Positions 9,432 through 18,074 of a DNA stretch of 64,000 nucleotides are shown one piece after another. The notes under the pieces were generated by a model. It saw only the letters and a program-made list of their open reading frames with translations, did not search any database and was not told where the DNA came from. The DNA comes from Halomarinibacterium sedimenti (lineage in GTDB: Bacteria; Bacteroidota; Bacteroidia; Flavobacteriales; Flavobacteriaceae): contig NZ_JAHWDP010000002.1 of assembly GCF_019312585.1 (NCBI RefSeq), positions 62,001 through 126,000 of the forward strand, in the 5' to 3' direction. Numbering within the stretch: the first letter of the stretch is position 1; every line of letters starts with the position of its first letter. A program made the position numbers and the translations under genes.

Positions 9432-10652
9432 ATGAGTAATATAGTTTCTACTACTGAAACATTTGTAAGGGACTTATTTAAAGAAAAACTCTCGGGTACG
9501 TTTACGTATCATAATCTTACACATACATTAAGAGTTCTTAAAGGTACTAATGAAATAATAGAAAATTCTAAAATAAATGCTAAAGATGCTGTGATATTGC
9601 AACTTTCGGCATTATTACATGATACAGGATATATTGAAAGTCGAGAAAATCATGAAGAGATAAGTGTACGTATTGCCAAAGAGTTCCTTGAAAGTCAAGA
9701 TGTTGATAAAGAAACCATTAGCGGTGTTAAAGAGTGTATTTTGGCAACTAAAATGAACCACGAACCCGCTAATTTATTAGAAGAAACAATAAGAGATGCC
9801 GATTCATCTCATTTTGGAAAAAAATATTTTCAAGAAGTAAGTGAATTCTTAAGAAAAGAATATTCGTTACAAGGCGTTCAAGAATATTCGGCTCAAGATT
9901 GGCGTGATGCCACCATAAAATTAATGGTTAAAAAACACCAATTTTATACACCTTATGCTATAAAAGAATGGCAGCCTCAAAAAGAATCTAATCTTGCTAA
10001 GCTTCTAAAGGATAAGAAAAAGGATAAGAAAAAAATAAAAAAAGAGAAACTAAAAGCCGAGTTAAAAGCAAAATACAAAGATGCTAGTCCGGAGAGAGGT
10101 ATTCAAACATTTTACCGTACGGCACTTAGAAATCACATAAAATTAAGTGACATTGCTGATACAAAAGCCAATATCTTACTTTCGGTAAATGCTATCATCA
10201 TTTCGCTAGTCTTATCTAATTTGCTTTCAAAATTGGATACAAACCCTTATTTAGTTACCCCTTCTGCTATTTTTGTTTTGTCAAGTACCATCACTATGAT
10301 ATTAGCTGTAATAGCCACTAGACCCAATGTTACACGAGGAAAATTTACAGATGAAGATGTAAAAAATAAGGATGTTAATCTCACCTTTTTTGGAAACTTT
10401 CATAAAATGGAGTTATCAAAATTTCAATGGGCCATTGATGAGCTATTAAAAGATAGAGATTACGTATATTCCTCTCTTACAAAAGATTTGTATTTTTTAG
10501 GAAAGGTTTTGGATAGAAAGTATAGAATCTTAAGATGGACATATACCATTTTTGTTATAGGTATCATTGTATCTATTCTTTCGTTTGCAATATCGTTTAA
10601 AGCATCCGGACAAAGTGTTGAAGAAGTAACCAAAACTATTGTAAATCCTTAG
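9432..10652 (+). CDS. HD-domain phosphohydrolase fused to Pycsar-effector (PycTM/DUF5706) membrane domain
   Basis: Residues of about 10-130 are an HD domain with a complete ligand set: H31, the H63-D64 doublet and D124 in RDAD. A very Lys-rich linker spans about 190-216. The C-terminal part starts with the R-N-H-x-x-L-S-x-x-A-D-x-K-A motif (233-246), followed by hydrophobic segments at about 248-265, 277-296 and 374-393. TRPNVTRGKF and FFGNFHKMEL between them match the DUF5706 family, known as PycTM, the transmembrane effector of Pycsar anti-phage systems. In true Pycsar loci this effector is encoded beside a uridylate/cytidylate cyclase; no cyclase is visible here. The HD domain may hydrolyse or sense a nucleotide signal. 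It is divergent from the phosphoesterase gene and convergent with the GAF gene. Confidence 0.85.
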   Translation: MSNIVSTTETFVRDLFKEKLSGTFTYHNLTHTLRVLKGTNEIIENSKINAKDAVILQLSALLHDTGYIESRENHEEISVRIAKEFLESQDVDKETISGVKECILATKMNHEPANLLEETIRDADSSHFGKKYFQEVSEFLRKEYSLQGVQEYSAQDWRDATIKLMVKKHQFYTPYAIKEWQPQKESNLAKLLKDKKKDKKKIKKEKLKAELKAKYKDASPERGIQTFYRTALRNHIKLSDIADTKANILLSVNAIIISLVLSNLLSKLDTNPYLVTPSAIFVLSSTITMILAVIATRPNVTRGKFTDEDVKNKDVNLTFFGNFHKMELSKFQWAIDELLKDRDYVYSSLTKDLYFLGKVLDRKYRILRWTYTIFVIGIIVSILSFAISFKASGQSVEEVTKTIVNP

Positions 10653-10654
10653 TT

Positions 10655-13018
10655 CTAACTTTCAATTTCATTCATTAAATCTTGATAAGTATATAACTTC
10701 TTATCTTCTTCTCCGTTATGATAAAGAATGTTGACTCGTATGGCTTTAAGTCCTGAAACACCTTGTAAATCTTCCAGTTCTAAAGTTTCAACCTCCTTAC
10801 CTAAATAATTTTTTGACTGAAGAAAGTGAACATATTTTAAATATTCTTCCTCGTCTTCTTCTTGAGCATAGATAATGGCAATTTTACCTGGCTGCGTGAT
10901 GCGCTCATCGGTTCCATAAATTTTTGCCTTGTCCACGCGCTTTTTAACAACCTCATATCGAGCATTATACGTCCCATCCACATCGAAACGCTTTTCGTCC
11001 ATTCGAAACCGAAGTGACAAAGGATTGTTAAATACCAAAATCATCGATGCTATGTCCAATGCTACAGGAAGTTTCCCCTTTAATTGATAAAAGCTATTTT
11101 CCATTTCACAAATTACCTGAAGCTGCCATAGTCGCAAATTATAAAGGTATACATTGTTAAAAGTACTCTCCTTTGTAATTGATTCCCCAATGTACATATT
11201 ATGCTCTACTCCATCTGTCTTAAAGCGCTCATAATAATGCGGATACATCAATTGAGCCTTACGTTGTTTAAAATCTAATAAGCTTGCTAAGGTTTTATTC
11301 ACTTGCATCACAGATTCGTCATATTCTCTGCGATATTTATAAACAAATCCTTTAGAATCGTCTATACGCTTATAATAATCTTGAAGTAAGGATTTTAATC
11401 CTTTATCTTTATTTTCAATAAACTTAAAAAGCGAAATAATGTCTTCTTGAAAAAAAGAGAGTATTTTATTTTCAGTTTCTACTTCAAAAGACTCTTCTAG
11501 TTCTTGAAGATATTCTTTAATCTTAAAGATAATTTGCTCATATATGGGTAGTTCTTCAACTTCATAAATTACTTTTACAATTTTAAGCACCATACGTAAT
11601 TGCAAGGCAAGATCCATTTTGGTTGCTTCATTTCTAACTTCAGAAGAACCTCTTAAATCCATTTGTCCGTATAACGGATAAACATCATTAAAGACTATTT
11701 CCTGAAAAGTAGCCATATTTCCTTGATCCTGCAGACCCAACACTCGCTTAGCTTCCTGTACAAAGCGCCAGTGTACACTGGGATGGATTGAAGTACATTC
11801 CTCCTGAATTAATAGCTCGATTTGGTTTTCCTTTTTTTCTTTTGCACGTCTTAAAGAGTCAATTAAATAGGGCATTAAATCTTTAAGCTTTATAGCATTA
11901 ATAGAGTTAAGCTTTTCTGTAGAATTAGAAACTATTTCCATCACTCCTAAAAAATCACCTTCATTAACAAGCGGCGCAATAATTGCACTTCCAACTTTTT
12001 GATTATGTAATGATTGAAGAAGAATATTTTCTGGGTGTTTATTTAATTGCTTTTCAACATTTGAAACTGTAAATATTTCATTGTTTTTAAATAGTTTTTC
12101 ATGAGAATATTCACACAAAGTATGTTTTTCAGCTCTGCTTTCTTCATTGTCAAGTATAAAGCTTTTAGCTCCAAATATTTTAGGCAATTTATTTAAGGTT
12201 TTGTTTTCCTTTTCATACATAGAATAGCCAAGTTCTAAATCTGAAATATTAAATATGGAACGCAGTATATTTCTAAACTGAAGCACAAACTTCTCATTGC
12301 TTGGATCTATTTCTAGCAGCTCTTCCTTAAAGTTTGAGATTGAAACATCCAATGTGGCATCATACATATTGGCAATAACAAAACCATTAAAAATCCAACT
12401 ATTAGGTGGAAATTTTTCCTTCCAGAGATCAATATTGTTGAAGTTATCTAATAGATCTGAAATATCCTCTTTTGTAATTTCCTTTGCCTTTTTTGTCTTT
12501 TCAATATTTAAAAAATCACCATTGTAAAGAACTCTATAGGATCTTAGAATACCGTTTTTATCTGGTATTTTATAATAAAACGGCCTTCTAAAATCTACCT
12601 GGAAATTATAATAATTCGCTAAAATGATACTACAACCCATGACATAATATTGATCTTCACTAAGGTCTGCTATCTCCATTTTCAACTCCTCACCCGCCAT
12701 ATGCCGTATAGCTTCATACCTCTTAGATGCTCTTAATACCTTCTCTTGGTATGGCACTGTAGCAATTTTAATTTCGTTGGTGGTAAGGACCTCCGCAAAT
12801 AAATCTTCCAAAATAAAGTTAATCTGTTCCGTATATTTACTTAAAGCTTCTTCAGAACTAATCCCACTAGAAAGTTTAGGGTTTTCTTTCTCAATTTTTA
12901 AAATCTCCCTTATTCTTAAAGAAGTCATTGGGTTTGAAGTACCTTCAATGGCTCGATAAGACTCGAAAAGTTTTTTAAACCCAATTTTAATTTGTAACGG
13001 AAATGGGCGTTTGTTCAT
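10655..13018 (-). CDS. GAF domain-containing protein
   Basis: The 787-residue protein has no signal peptide or membrane segment. A GAF-like region lies at about residues 240-390 (FTVSNVEKQL ... VGSAIIAPLVNEGDFLGVMEIVS), where the strand pattern and the APL-x(5)-LGVMEI segment are typical of GAF folds. The flanking regions are mostly helical and charged and match a long GAF protein type common in Flavobacteriaceae whose role is not established. No kinase, cyclase or phosphodiesterase motif was found. Its stop is only 2 bp from the stop of the convergent HD-PycTM gene, so the two genes may affect each other's transcription ends. The ligand is unknown. Confidence 0.75.
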   Translation of the reverse strand: MNKRPFPLQIKIGFKKLFESYRAIEGTSNPMTSLRIREILKIEKENPKLSSGISSEEALSKYTEQINFILEDLFAEVLTTNEIKIATVPYQEKVLRASKRYEAIRHMAGEELKMEIADLSEDQYYVMGCSIILANYYNFQVDFRRPFYYKIPDKNGILRSYRVLYNGDFLNIEKTKKAKEITKEDISDLLDNFNNIDLWKEKFPPNSWIFNGFVIANMYDATLDVSISNFKEELLEIDPSNEKFVLQFRNILRSIFNISDLELGYSMYEKENKTLNKLPKIFGAKSFILDNEESRAEKHTLCEYSHEKLFKNNEIFTVSNVEKQLNKHPENILLQSLHNQKVGSAIIAPLVNEGDFLGVMEIVSNSTEKLNSINAIKLKDLMPYLIDSLRRAKEKKENQIELLIQEECTSIHPSVHWRFVQEAKRVLGLQDQGNMATFQEIVFNDVYPLYGQMDLRGSSEVRNEATKMDLALQLRMVLKIVKVIYEVEELPIYEQIIFKIKEYLQELEESFEVETENKILSFFQEDIISLFKFIENKDKGLKSLLQDYYKRIDDSKGFVYKYRREYDESVMQVNKTLASLLDFKQRKAQLMYPHYYERFKTDGVEHNMYIGESITKESTFNNVYLYNLRLWQLQVICEMENSFYQLKGKLPVALDIASMILVFNNPLSLRFRMDEKRFDVDGTYNARYEVVKKRVDKAKIYGTDERITQPGKIAIIYAQEEDEEEYLKYVHFLQSKNYLGKEVETLELEDLQGVSGLKAIRVNILYHNGEEDKKLYTYQDLMNEIES

Positions 13019-13137
13019 AGTATTGAAAATGAAAACTAAAGTGTAAAATAAAGTAATTAATCGATATTGCGAAACAAAACAGCTTCAATTAACATTATTT
13101 TCAGAGTATTTATTCGGAATCAAAAAAAAAATACCTT

Positions 13138-13145
13138 TACTTTTG
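13138..13145 (+). promoter_or_regulatory. Bacteroidota -7 box for the TlpA-like gene
   Basis: TACTTTTG matches the TAnnTTTG consensus and lies 22 bp before the ATG at 13168. A clear TTTG -33 element is not seen at ideal distance. Confidence 0.55.
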
Positions 13146-13167
13146 TCGCAACAAAAAATTTATAAAA

Positions 13168-14280
13168 ATGAAACGTTTATTCTACTCAATTTTAGCACTT
13201 CTATTCTTGGCTTGTGATGAAGACCCAAATTCCTTTACACTTAAAGGGACCGCTTATGGATATGAAGATGGAACAAATGTGTTTTTATATGAATTAGATC
13301 AAAACAGTCAGCCTCAAATTATAGATACATTGGTCATTACCAATCAAAAATTTGAAGAAAAATATCCTAAAATTGAAGGGACAAAACTTAATTTTCTAAA
13401 AGTTGAAAATACACCCAATAACATTGTATTTTTTGTTGAAAACGAGAATATTAATGCTCAAATCTTCGCCGATAGTTTGGCTTCTTCAGTAGTAACTGGA
13501 GGTCGCCAAAATGAACTTTACAACGAATATTTAACTGCTACTAAAGGGTTTTCAGAGCGGAAGCTAAAAATCACTCAAGATTTTCAAAATGCCCAGTCGC
13601 AACAAGATGAAACGTTATTCAATAAACTAAGGGATGAGAACACTGCCTTACTTATGGAAGAAAGTTCTTATAAGCGAAACTTTGTTAAGACTAATAACAA
13701 TTCACTTTTTAGTGTGATGTTACTTTCAGAATTGTATAGAGGGAAAGAATTTACAGCCGAAGAAACTACCGAAATTTTAGAGGGATTAAACCCCAAAATT
13801 GCATCTAGCCCAGTAGTCACTCAGCTTAAAAAAACCATTGAATCTGCAAAGAAAGCTGATGTGGGCGGAATTGCTCCCAATTTTGAAGCTCCTACCCCAT
13901 CGGGAGAAATGTTATCTCTTAATGAAACATTAGGAAAATATACTATCATAGATTTTTGGGCTTCATGGTGTCGTCCTTGTCGATTGGAAAACCCTAACGT
14001 TGTAAAGGTGTACGAAAAATACCATGATAAAGGATTAAACATTATAAGTGTCTCTTTAGATAGAACCGGACAAAAAGATCGTTGGGTACAAGCAATAAAA
14101 GACGATAAGATGGATTGGTATCACGTATCTAATCTCCAGTTTTGGCAAGATCCAATTGCCCAACAATATAATGTTAGATCTATTCCTGCTACTTTTTTAT
14201 TAGATGCAGAAGGAAAAATTATTGATAAAAACTTACGTGGTCCAGCGCTAGAAAGACGGATTGCCCAGTTATTAGATTAA
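13168..14280 (+). CDS. TlpA-like thiol-disulfide oxidoreductase lipoprotein (DUF4369 + redoxin)
   Basis: The 370-residue protein begins with a lipoprotein signal peptide (lipobox LFLAC, Cys17). The N-terminal half fits the DUF4369 domain usual in front of Bacteroidota thioredoxins (LKGTAYGYEDGTNVFLYEL). The C-terminal half (about 230-370) is an AhpC/TSA-redoxin domain with the active-site CRPC at residues 268-271 inside FWASWCRPC. The cis-Pro loop SIPATFLLD follows. Such proteins reduce disulfides of envelope proteins, for example during cytochrome c maturation. The gene stop overlaps the stop of the convergent SIMPL gene by 4 bp. Confidence 0.92.
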   Translation: MKRLFYSILALLFLACDEDPNSFTLKGTAYGYEDGTNVFLYELDQNSQPQIIDTLVITNQKFEEKYPKIEGTKLNFLKVENTPNNIVFFVENENINAQIFADSLASSVVTGGRQNELYNEYLTATKGFSERKLKITQDFQNAQSQQDETLFNKLRDENTALLMEESSYKRNFVKTNNNSLFSVMLLSELYRGKEFTAEETTEILEGLNPKIASSPVVTQLKKTIESAKKADVGGIAPNFEAPTPSGEMLSLNETLGKYTIIDFWASWCRPCRLENPNVVKVYEKYHDKGLNIISVSLDRTGQKDRWVQAIKDDKMDWYHVSNLQFWQDPIAQQYNVRSIPATFLLDAEGKIIDKNLRGPALERRIAQLLD

Positions 14281-14954
14281 TTTAGTTCGAAACTCACATT
14301 TACTACTACCCTAATTTCCATTTCACCAGGAGCCATCGTTTGCGATTCTGAATTAGAATCCATTACCATAGCACTTCGCATCATGGGTCTAGGGGTAGCT
14401 TCATTTTGAAATTCACTTATATGCACCGCCTTTCCAATGTTTTGCCCTAAAACCGAAGCATATTCAGTCGCTTTTTGTTTCGCATTTTGAACAGCCTTAA
14501 TACGAGCCTCGCTTTGTAAGTCTGCTTCCTTAGAAGATGTAAACCGAATGCCATCAATTCTGTTAATTCCAGTATCCAAGAGGCCATTCATAATCGTCTC
14601 ATATTTCGATAAATCCTTTAATTGAATACTTATCGATTGGTTTGCCGCATAATTATATTTCTTCGCATTGTAATCATAGTTTTTGCTAAGATTCATATAC
14701 TCTGTTCTCACATATTTATTGTCAATTCCAGCTTGTTTTAAAAACTGAAACACCTCATTAACAGTGCGATCGCTCATTTGCTTTACCTCCTTTGGGTTGT
14801 TTCCTGTGTGTTCTACTCTCGCAGTTATGGTTACTTGGTCTGGTGTTACAGTGACAACACCTTCTCCTCTAACATCTACAGTGGGTTTTGGTTCAATTTG
14901 AGCATTCATATAAAAGGAAGTTAATAGGGTTAGGACTAAAGCGATTGATTTCAT
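14277..14954 (-). CDS. SIMPL (DUF541) domain periplasmic protein
   Basis: The 225-residue protein has a cleavable signal peptide (MKSIALVLTLLTSFYMNAQ) and one SIMPL/DUF541 domain, the YggE/BP26 family. Diagnostic features are DVRGEGVVTVTPDQVTITAR at the start of the domain, the ARIKAVQNAKQKATEYASVLG helix and the final EIRVVVNVSFEL strand. Homologues form ring-shaped or channel-like oligomers and have been linked to oxidative-stress tolerance, but the biochemical role is unsettled. It lies 12 bp downstream of the rhomboid protease gene on the same strand, so the two may be co-transcribed. Confidence 0.9.
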   Translation of the reverse strand: MKSIALVLTLLTSFYMNAQIEPKPTVDVRGEGVVTVTPDQVTITARVEHTGNNPKEVKQMSDRTVNEVFQFLKQAGIDNKYVRTEYMNLSKNYDYNAKKYNYAANQSISIQLKDLSKYETIMNGLLDTGINRIDGIRFTSSKEADLQSEARIKAVQNAKQKATEYASVLGQNIGKAVHISEFQNEATPRPMMRSAMVMDSNSESQTMAPGEMEIRVVVNVSFELN

Positions 14955-14966
14955 AGATTATAATTA

Positions 14967-15617
14967 TTAAATTTTTTTCAATTTGTATAGCACAAACAAT
15001 ACCAAAATTGGCACCGCTAATAATCCAACTAACCAAAGGTCTGTTTCAATAATAGATGGAACAAAGCCAATAGTTAATAAATAGCCTGCTATAGCTCCGC
15101 CAAAGTGTGCATCATGACCAATATTCCCTAATCGCTTTTTCATTCCGTAGATAGTATAACCTAAATACATAATTCCAAATAACCACGCTGGAATGGGTAT
15201 GGGAATAAAAAACAGATAAAGACTCATTTCTGGATACAATAAAATAGCAGCATATAAGATCCCCATAATGGCTCCACTTGCTCCTACCGCACTATAATGA
15301 TATTCTTCTTTATGCATTAAAAAAGAAAGTAGATTTCCAGCAAGCAAGCTTAACAAATATACTAGCACAAATTTTGAAACCCCCAAGTTGCTTATCACCA
15401 CATTGGCAAAGAAATACAGGGTAAGCATATTAAAAAGAAGGTGCGAAAAGTCTCCGTGTAAAAAACCCGAACTAAACATTCGAATTTGTTCCCCTCGCCG
15501 AATCCCTGCGATATTAAATTTATACTTTTCAAAAAAAGTGAAGTCATTAAACCCTTTTAATGAAATGAGCACATTAGCTGCAATAATAATGATAGTCGCT
15601 ATGTGAATATTTTGCAT
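14967..15617 (-). CDS. Rhomboid family intramembrane serine protease
   Basis: The 216-residue polytopic membrane protein has all rhomboid landmarks. The catalytic Ser is in GASG (S114), the catalytic His is in DAHFGG (H171), and the L1-loop/TM2 signature HGDFSHLLFNMLTLYFF contains the conserved His and Asn. Six hydrophobic segments are visible, the core number for bacterial rhomboids, and there is no large cytosolic extension. It cleaves transmembrane substrates within the bilayer; the substrate is unknown. It is divergent from the LpxL-like gene and upstream of the SIMPL gene. Confidence 0.95.
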   Translation of the reverse strand: MQNIHIATIIIIAANVLISLKGFNDFTFFEKYKFNIAGIRRGEQIRMFSSGFLHGDFSHLLFNMLTLYFFANVVISNLGVSKFVLVYLLSLLAGNLLSFLMHKEEYHYSAVGASGAIMGILYAAILLYPEMSLYLFFIPIPIPAWLFGIMYLGYTIYGMKKRLGNIGHDAHFGGAIAGYLLTIGFVPSIIETDLWLVGLLAVPILVLFVLYKLKKI

Positions 15618-15662
15618 ATAGTTATTTTTAGGAAAGTGCTGTTTCTATGCAATAAATTTAGT

Positions 15663-15670
15663 TAGTTTTG
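15663..15670 (+). promoter_or_regulatory. Bacteroidota -7 box for the LpxL-like gene
   Basis: TAGTTTTG matches TAnnTTTG and lies 14 bp before the ATG at 15685, so the transcript would have a very short leader. No convincing -33 element was seen. Confidence 0.45.
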
Positions 15671-15684
15671 TTGTAAATTAAAGC

Positions 15685-16554
15685 ATGCAACGGTTACTTT
15701 ATCTTTTGCTTTACCCAATCTTGTGGCTCACTTCCATCTTGCCACTTCGTATTTTATACATTAAATCAACCTTTTTATTTTTTATTGTCTATTACCTAGT
15801 TGGTTACAGAAAAAAAGTAGTGAAGAACAATTTAAAACTTGTTTTTCCAGAAAAATCTTCAGCAGAGATTAATAGCATTGCCAAAAAGTTTTTTCAGCAT
15901 TTATGTGATATCATTTTCGAAACGATAAAGAGCCTTACCATTTCTGAAAACGAAATAAAAAAACGATTTGTTTATAAAAACCTAGAAGTGATTGAGGAAC
16001 TCTATAAAAAAGACAAAAGTATTCTGTTAATGTGCGGGCACTATGCCAGTTGGGAATGGAGTGGAATTTTAATGAAGCAAACAAACTATAAAGGTTTTGG
16101 AGTGTACAAAAAACTCGATAACCCCTATTTTGATAAGTTAGTTAGAAAAATTAGAGAGCGATTTGGAGGGAACATTATCAACAACAAACAAATAGTAAAA
16201 ACACTGTATAAAGAATTCAAAAAAAATAATAAGACCATTACGCTTATTCTGTCGGATCAAACACCTAAACCTTGGGCATATAAAGACCGTCAGCTTTTTA
16301 TGGGAATTGACGTTCCTGTGTTTACGGGAACTGAAGAAATGGCAAAAATGCTTGATTTCGCCACTGTATATTTAAAAATTGAAAAGGTGAAAAGAGGATA
16401 TTATGAAGCTACATTTGTTCCACTTGCTGAAAATCCTAAAGAATACAAGGACTATGAAATTACAAGAATGTTTTTAACCCAAGTAGAAAATCAAATTAAA
16501 AACAATCCCCCTTATTATTTATGGTCTCACAAGCGATGGAAACATCGCAATTAA
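15685..16554 (+). CDS. Lipid A biosynthesis acyltransferase (LpxL/HtrB family)
   Basis: The 289-residue protein has an N-terminal membrane anchor and the acyltransferase motif H-x(4)-D/E, here H119 and E124 in CGHYASWEW. Further family segments are NNKQIVKTLYKEFKKNNKTI, the LSDQTPKP loop and the final PYYLWSHKRWKHR, which is typical of Bacteroidota LpxL-like enzymes. It should transfer a secondary acyl chain to the lipid A precursor at the inner membrane. Its last four bases overlap the end of the convergent aminotransferase gene. Which lipid A position it acylates is not readable. Confidence 0.92.
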   Translation: MQRLLYLLLYPILWLTSILPLRILYIKSTFLFFIVYYLVGYRKKVVKNNLKLVFPEKSSAEINSIAKKFFQHLCDIIFETIKSLTISENEIKKRFVYKNLEVIEELYKKDKSILLMCGHYASWEWSGILMKQTNYKGFGVYKKLDNPYFDKLVRKIRERFGGNIINNKQIVKTLYKEFKKNNKTITLILSDQTPKPWAYKDRQLFMGIDVPVFTGTEEMAKMLDFATVYLKIEKVKRGYYEATFVPLAENPKEYKDYEITRMFLTQVENQIKNNPPYYLWSHKRWKHRN

Positions 16555-18056
16555 AACTGAAACCAGCTATCTCCTAAATAGGATGGGTTCTCATTCTTTT
16601 CTGTATTATGTCGGTAATGCATTCCGTCTAAAACATAATCTTTTTTCCAATCTGAAGCCTTTTCTGCCAATGTTATAAGAGCATCACAAACAAACTTCAT
16701 TTCTTCATTAGTTGTGGTAGGATGAATAGAAATACGTACCCAACCTGGTTTCATATCTGCTACCCCGCAAAGTACTTGCTCTAAAATTTCAGAAGATTTT
16801 TTCTGGTCAATTTGAAGAAGATAATGCCCATAAGTTCCTGCGCAACTACAGCCTCCACGGGATTGAATTCCGAAGCGATCGTTTAGAATCTTTACTGCTA
16901 AATCGTGATGTAATCCTTCAATATTAAAAGATAAAACTCCTAAACGTTTCTCGTGGTTTTCAGCAAGAATCGATATTTTTTTACAGGATTTAATTCTTTT
17001 GAAAAAATACTTCAGAAGCTCTTCCTCTCTTTCAATCATATTCTTAACACCCATCTGTTCCTTTAGACGAATGGCTAAAGAAGCGCGAATCACTTGTAAA
17101 AATCCAGGTGTGCCACCGTCTTCACGTTCTTCAATATTTTCAATATACTTATGAGTTCCCCAAGGAGTAGTCCATTGTACCGTTCCCCCACCAGGGCAGT
17201 CAGGCACTAAATTTTTATACAATTTTTTATTAAAAACTAACACGCCACTACTGCCAGGTCCTCCTAAAAATTTATGGGGTGACATAAAAATAGCATCCAA
17301 AGACATCTCTTGGTCTTCTGGGTGCATGTTAATTTCAATGTAAGGAGCCGAACAAGCAAAATCTACAAAGCACAATCCGTTGTATTGGTGAATCATTTTG
17401 GCAACTTCATAATAGGGCGTCTTAATCCCAGTAACGTTAGAACAACTAGTTACGGAAGCTATTTTAACGGCTCTATTTTCATATTTCTTTAACAGCGTTT
17501 CAAAATTTTCCAAGCAAAAAAGACCTTCTTCATTACACGGAATTACTTCAACCGTTGCAATGGTTTCTAACCAAGAAGTCTGATTACTATGATGTTCCAT
17601 ATGTGAAACAAATACCACTGGTCTATCTTCTTCCTTTATTTCGAAAAGTCCTTTTACTTGTTCTGGAATTTTTAAGCCTAAAATACGCTGAAACTTATTC
17701 ACCGCACCTGTCATCCCTGTCCCCGTTGTTATTAAAACATCATCTTCACCAGCATTTACGTGGGTTTTAATAATTTGCCGTGCTGTATGATAAGCACGCG
17801 TCATGGTAGTTCCGCTAATGGTAGTTTCCGTATGGGTATTGGCTACAAAAGGACCAAACTCATGCATCATTTTTTCCTCTATGGGGGTATATAATCTTCC
17901 GCTTGCCGTCCAATCTGTATAGACTATTTTCTTTGTACCATAGGGAGATTGAAAGGTTTGATCGATTCCTAAAATATGCTTTCGGAAAGGCTCAAAATAA
18001 GCTTCCAATTTTGAAACTTCTTTTATGGTAGTAGGATCCATGGAATTCGTTTTCAC
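16551..18056 (-). CDS. Class V aminotransferase / cysteine desulfurase-like PLP enzyme
   Basis: The 501-residue protein shows the fold-type I class V aminotransferase pattern. YTDWTASGRLYTPIEEKM near the N-terminus is the usual opening. The PLP-binding Lys lies in FMSPHKFLGGPGSSGVLVF, preceded by FVDFACSAPY. A Cys-containing segment GIQSRGGCSCAGTYG sits in the place where SufS/NifS-type desulfurases carry their catalytic Cys. At about 500 residues it is longer than SufS (about 400) and has no suf genes nearby, so its substrate is open. It lies 18 bp downstream of glmM on the same strand and may be co-transcribed with it. Confidence 0.85.
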   Translation of the reverse strand: MKTNSMDPTTIKEVSKLEAYFEPFRKHILGIDQTFQSPYGTKKIVYTDWTASGRLYTPIEEKMMHEFGPFVANTHTETTISGTTMTRAYHTARQIIKTHVNAGEDDVLITTGTGMTGAVNKFQRILGLKIPEQVKGLFEIKEEDRPVVFVSHMEHHSNQTSWLETIATVEVIPCNEEGLFCLENFETLLKKYENRAVKIASVTSCSNVTGIKTPYYEVAKMIHQYNGLCFVDFACSAPYIEINMHPEDQEMSLDAIFMSPHKFLGGPGSSGVLVFNKKLYKNLVPDCPGGGTVQWTTPWGTHKYIENIEEREDGGTPGFLQVIRASLAIRLKEQMGVKNMIEREEELLKYFFKRIKSCKKISILAENHEKRLGVLSFNIEGLHHDLAVKILNDRFGIQSRGGCSCAGTYGHYLLQIDQKKSSEILEQVLCGVADMKPGWVRISIHPTTTNEEMKFVCDALITLAEKASDWKKDYVLDGMHYRHNTEKNENPSYLGDSWFQF

Positions 18057-18074
18057 GAGTTAAAGGTAAAAAAT

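Noticed and set aside
9432-13018. A full Pycsar anti-phage operon
   Set aside because: The neighbour of the HD-PycTM gene is a GAF protein on the opposite strand, without nucleotide cyclase motifs, so the two-gene Pycsar layout is not met.
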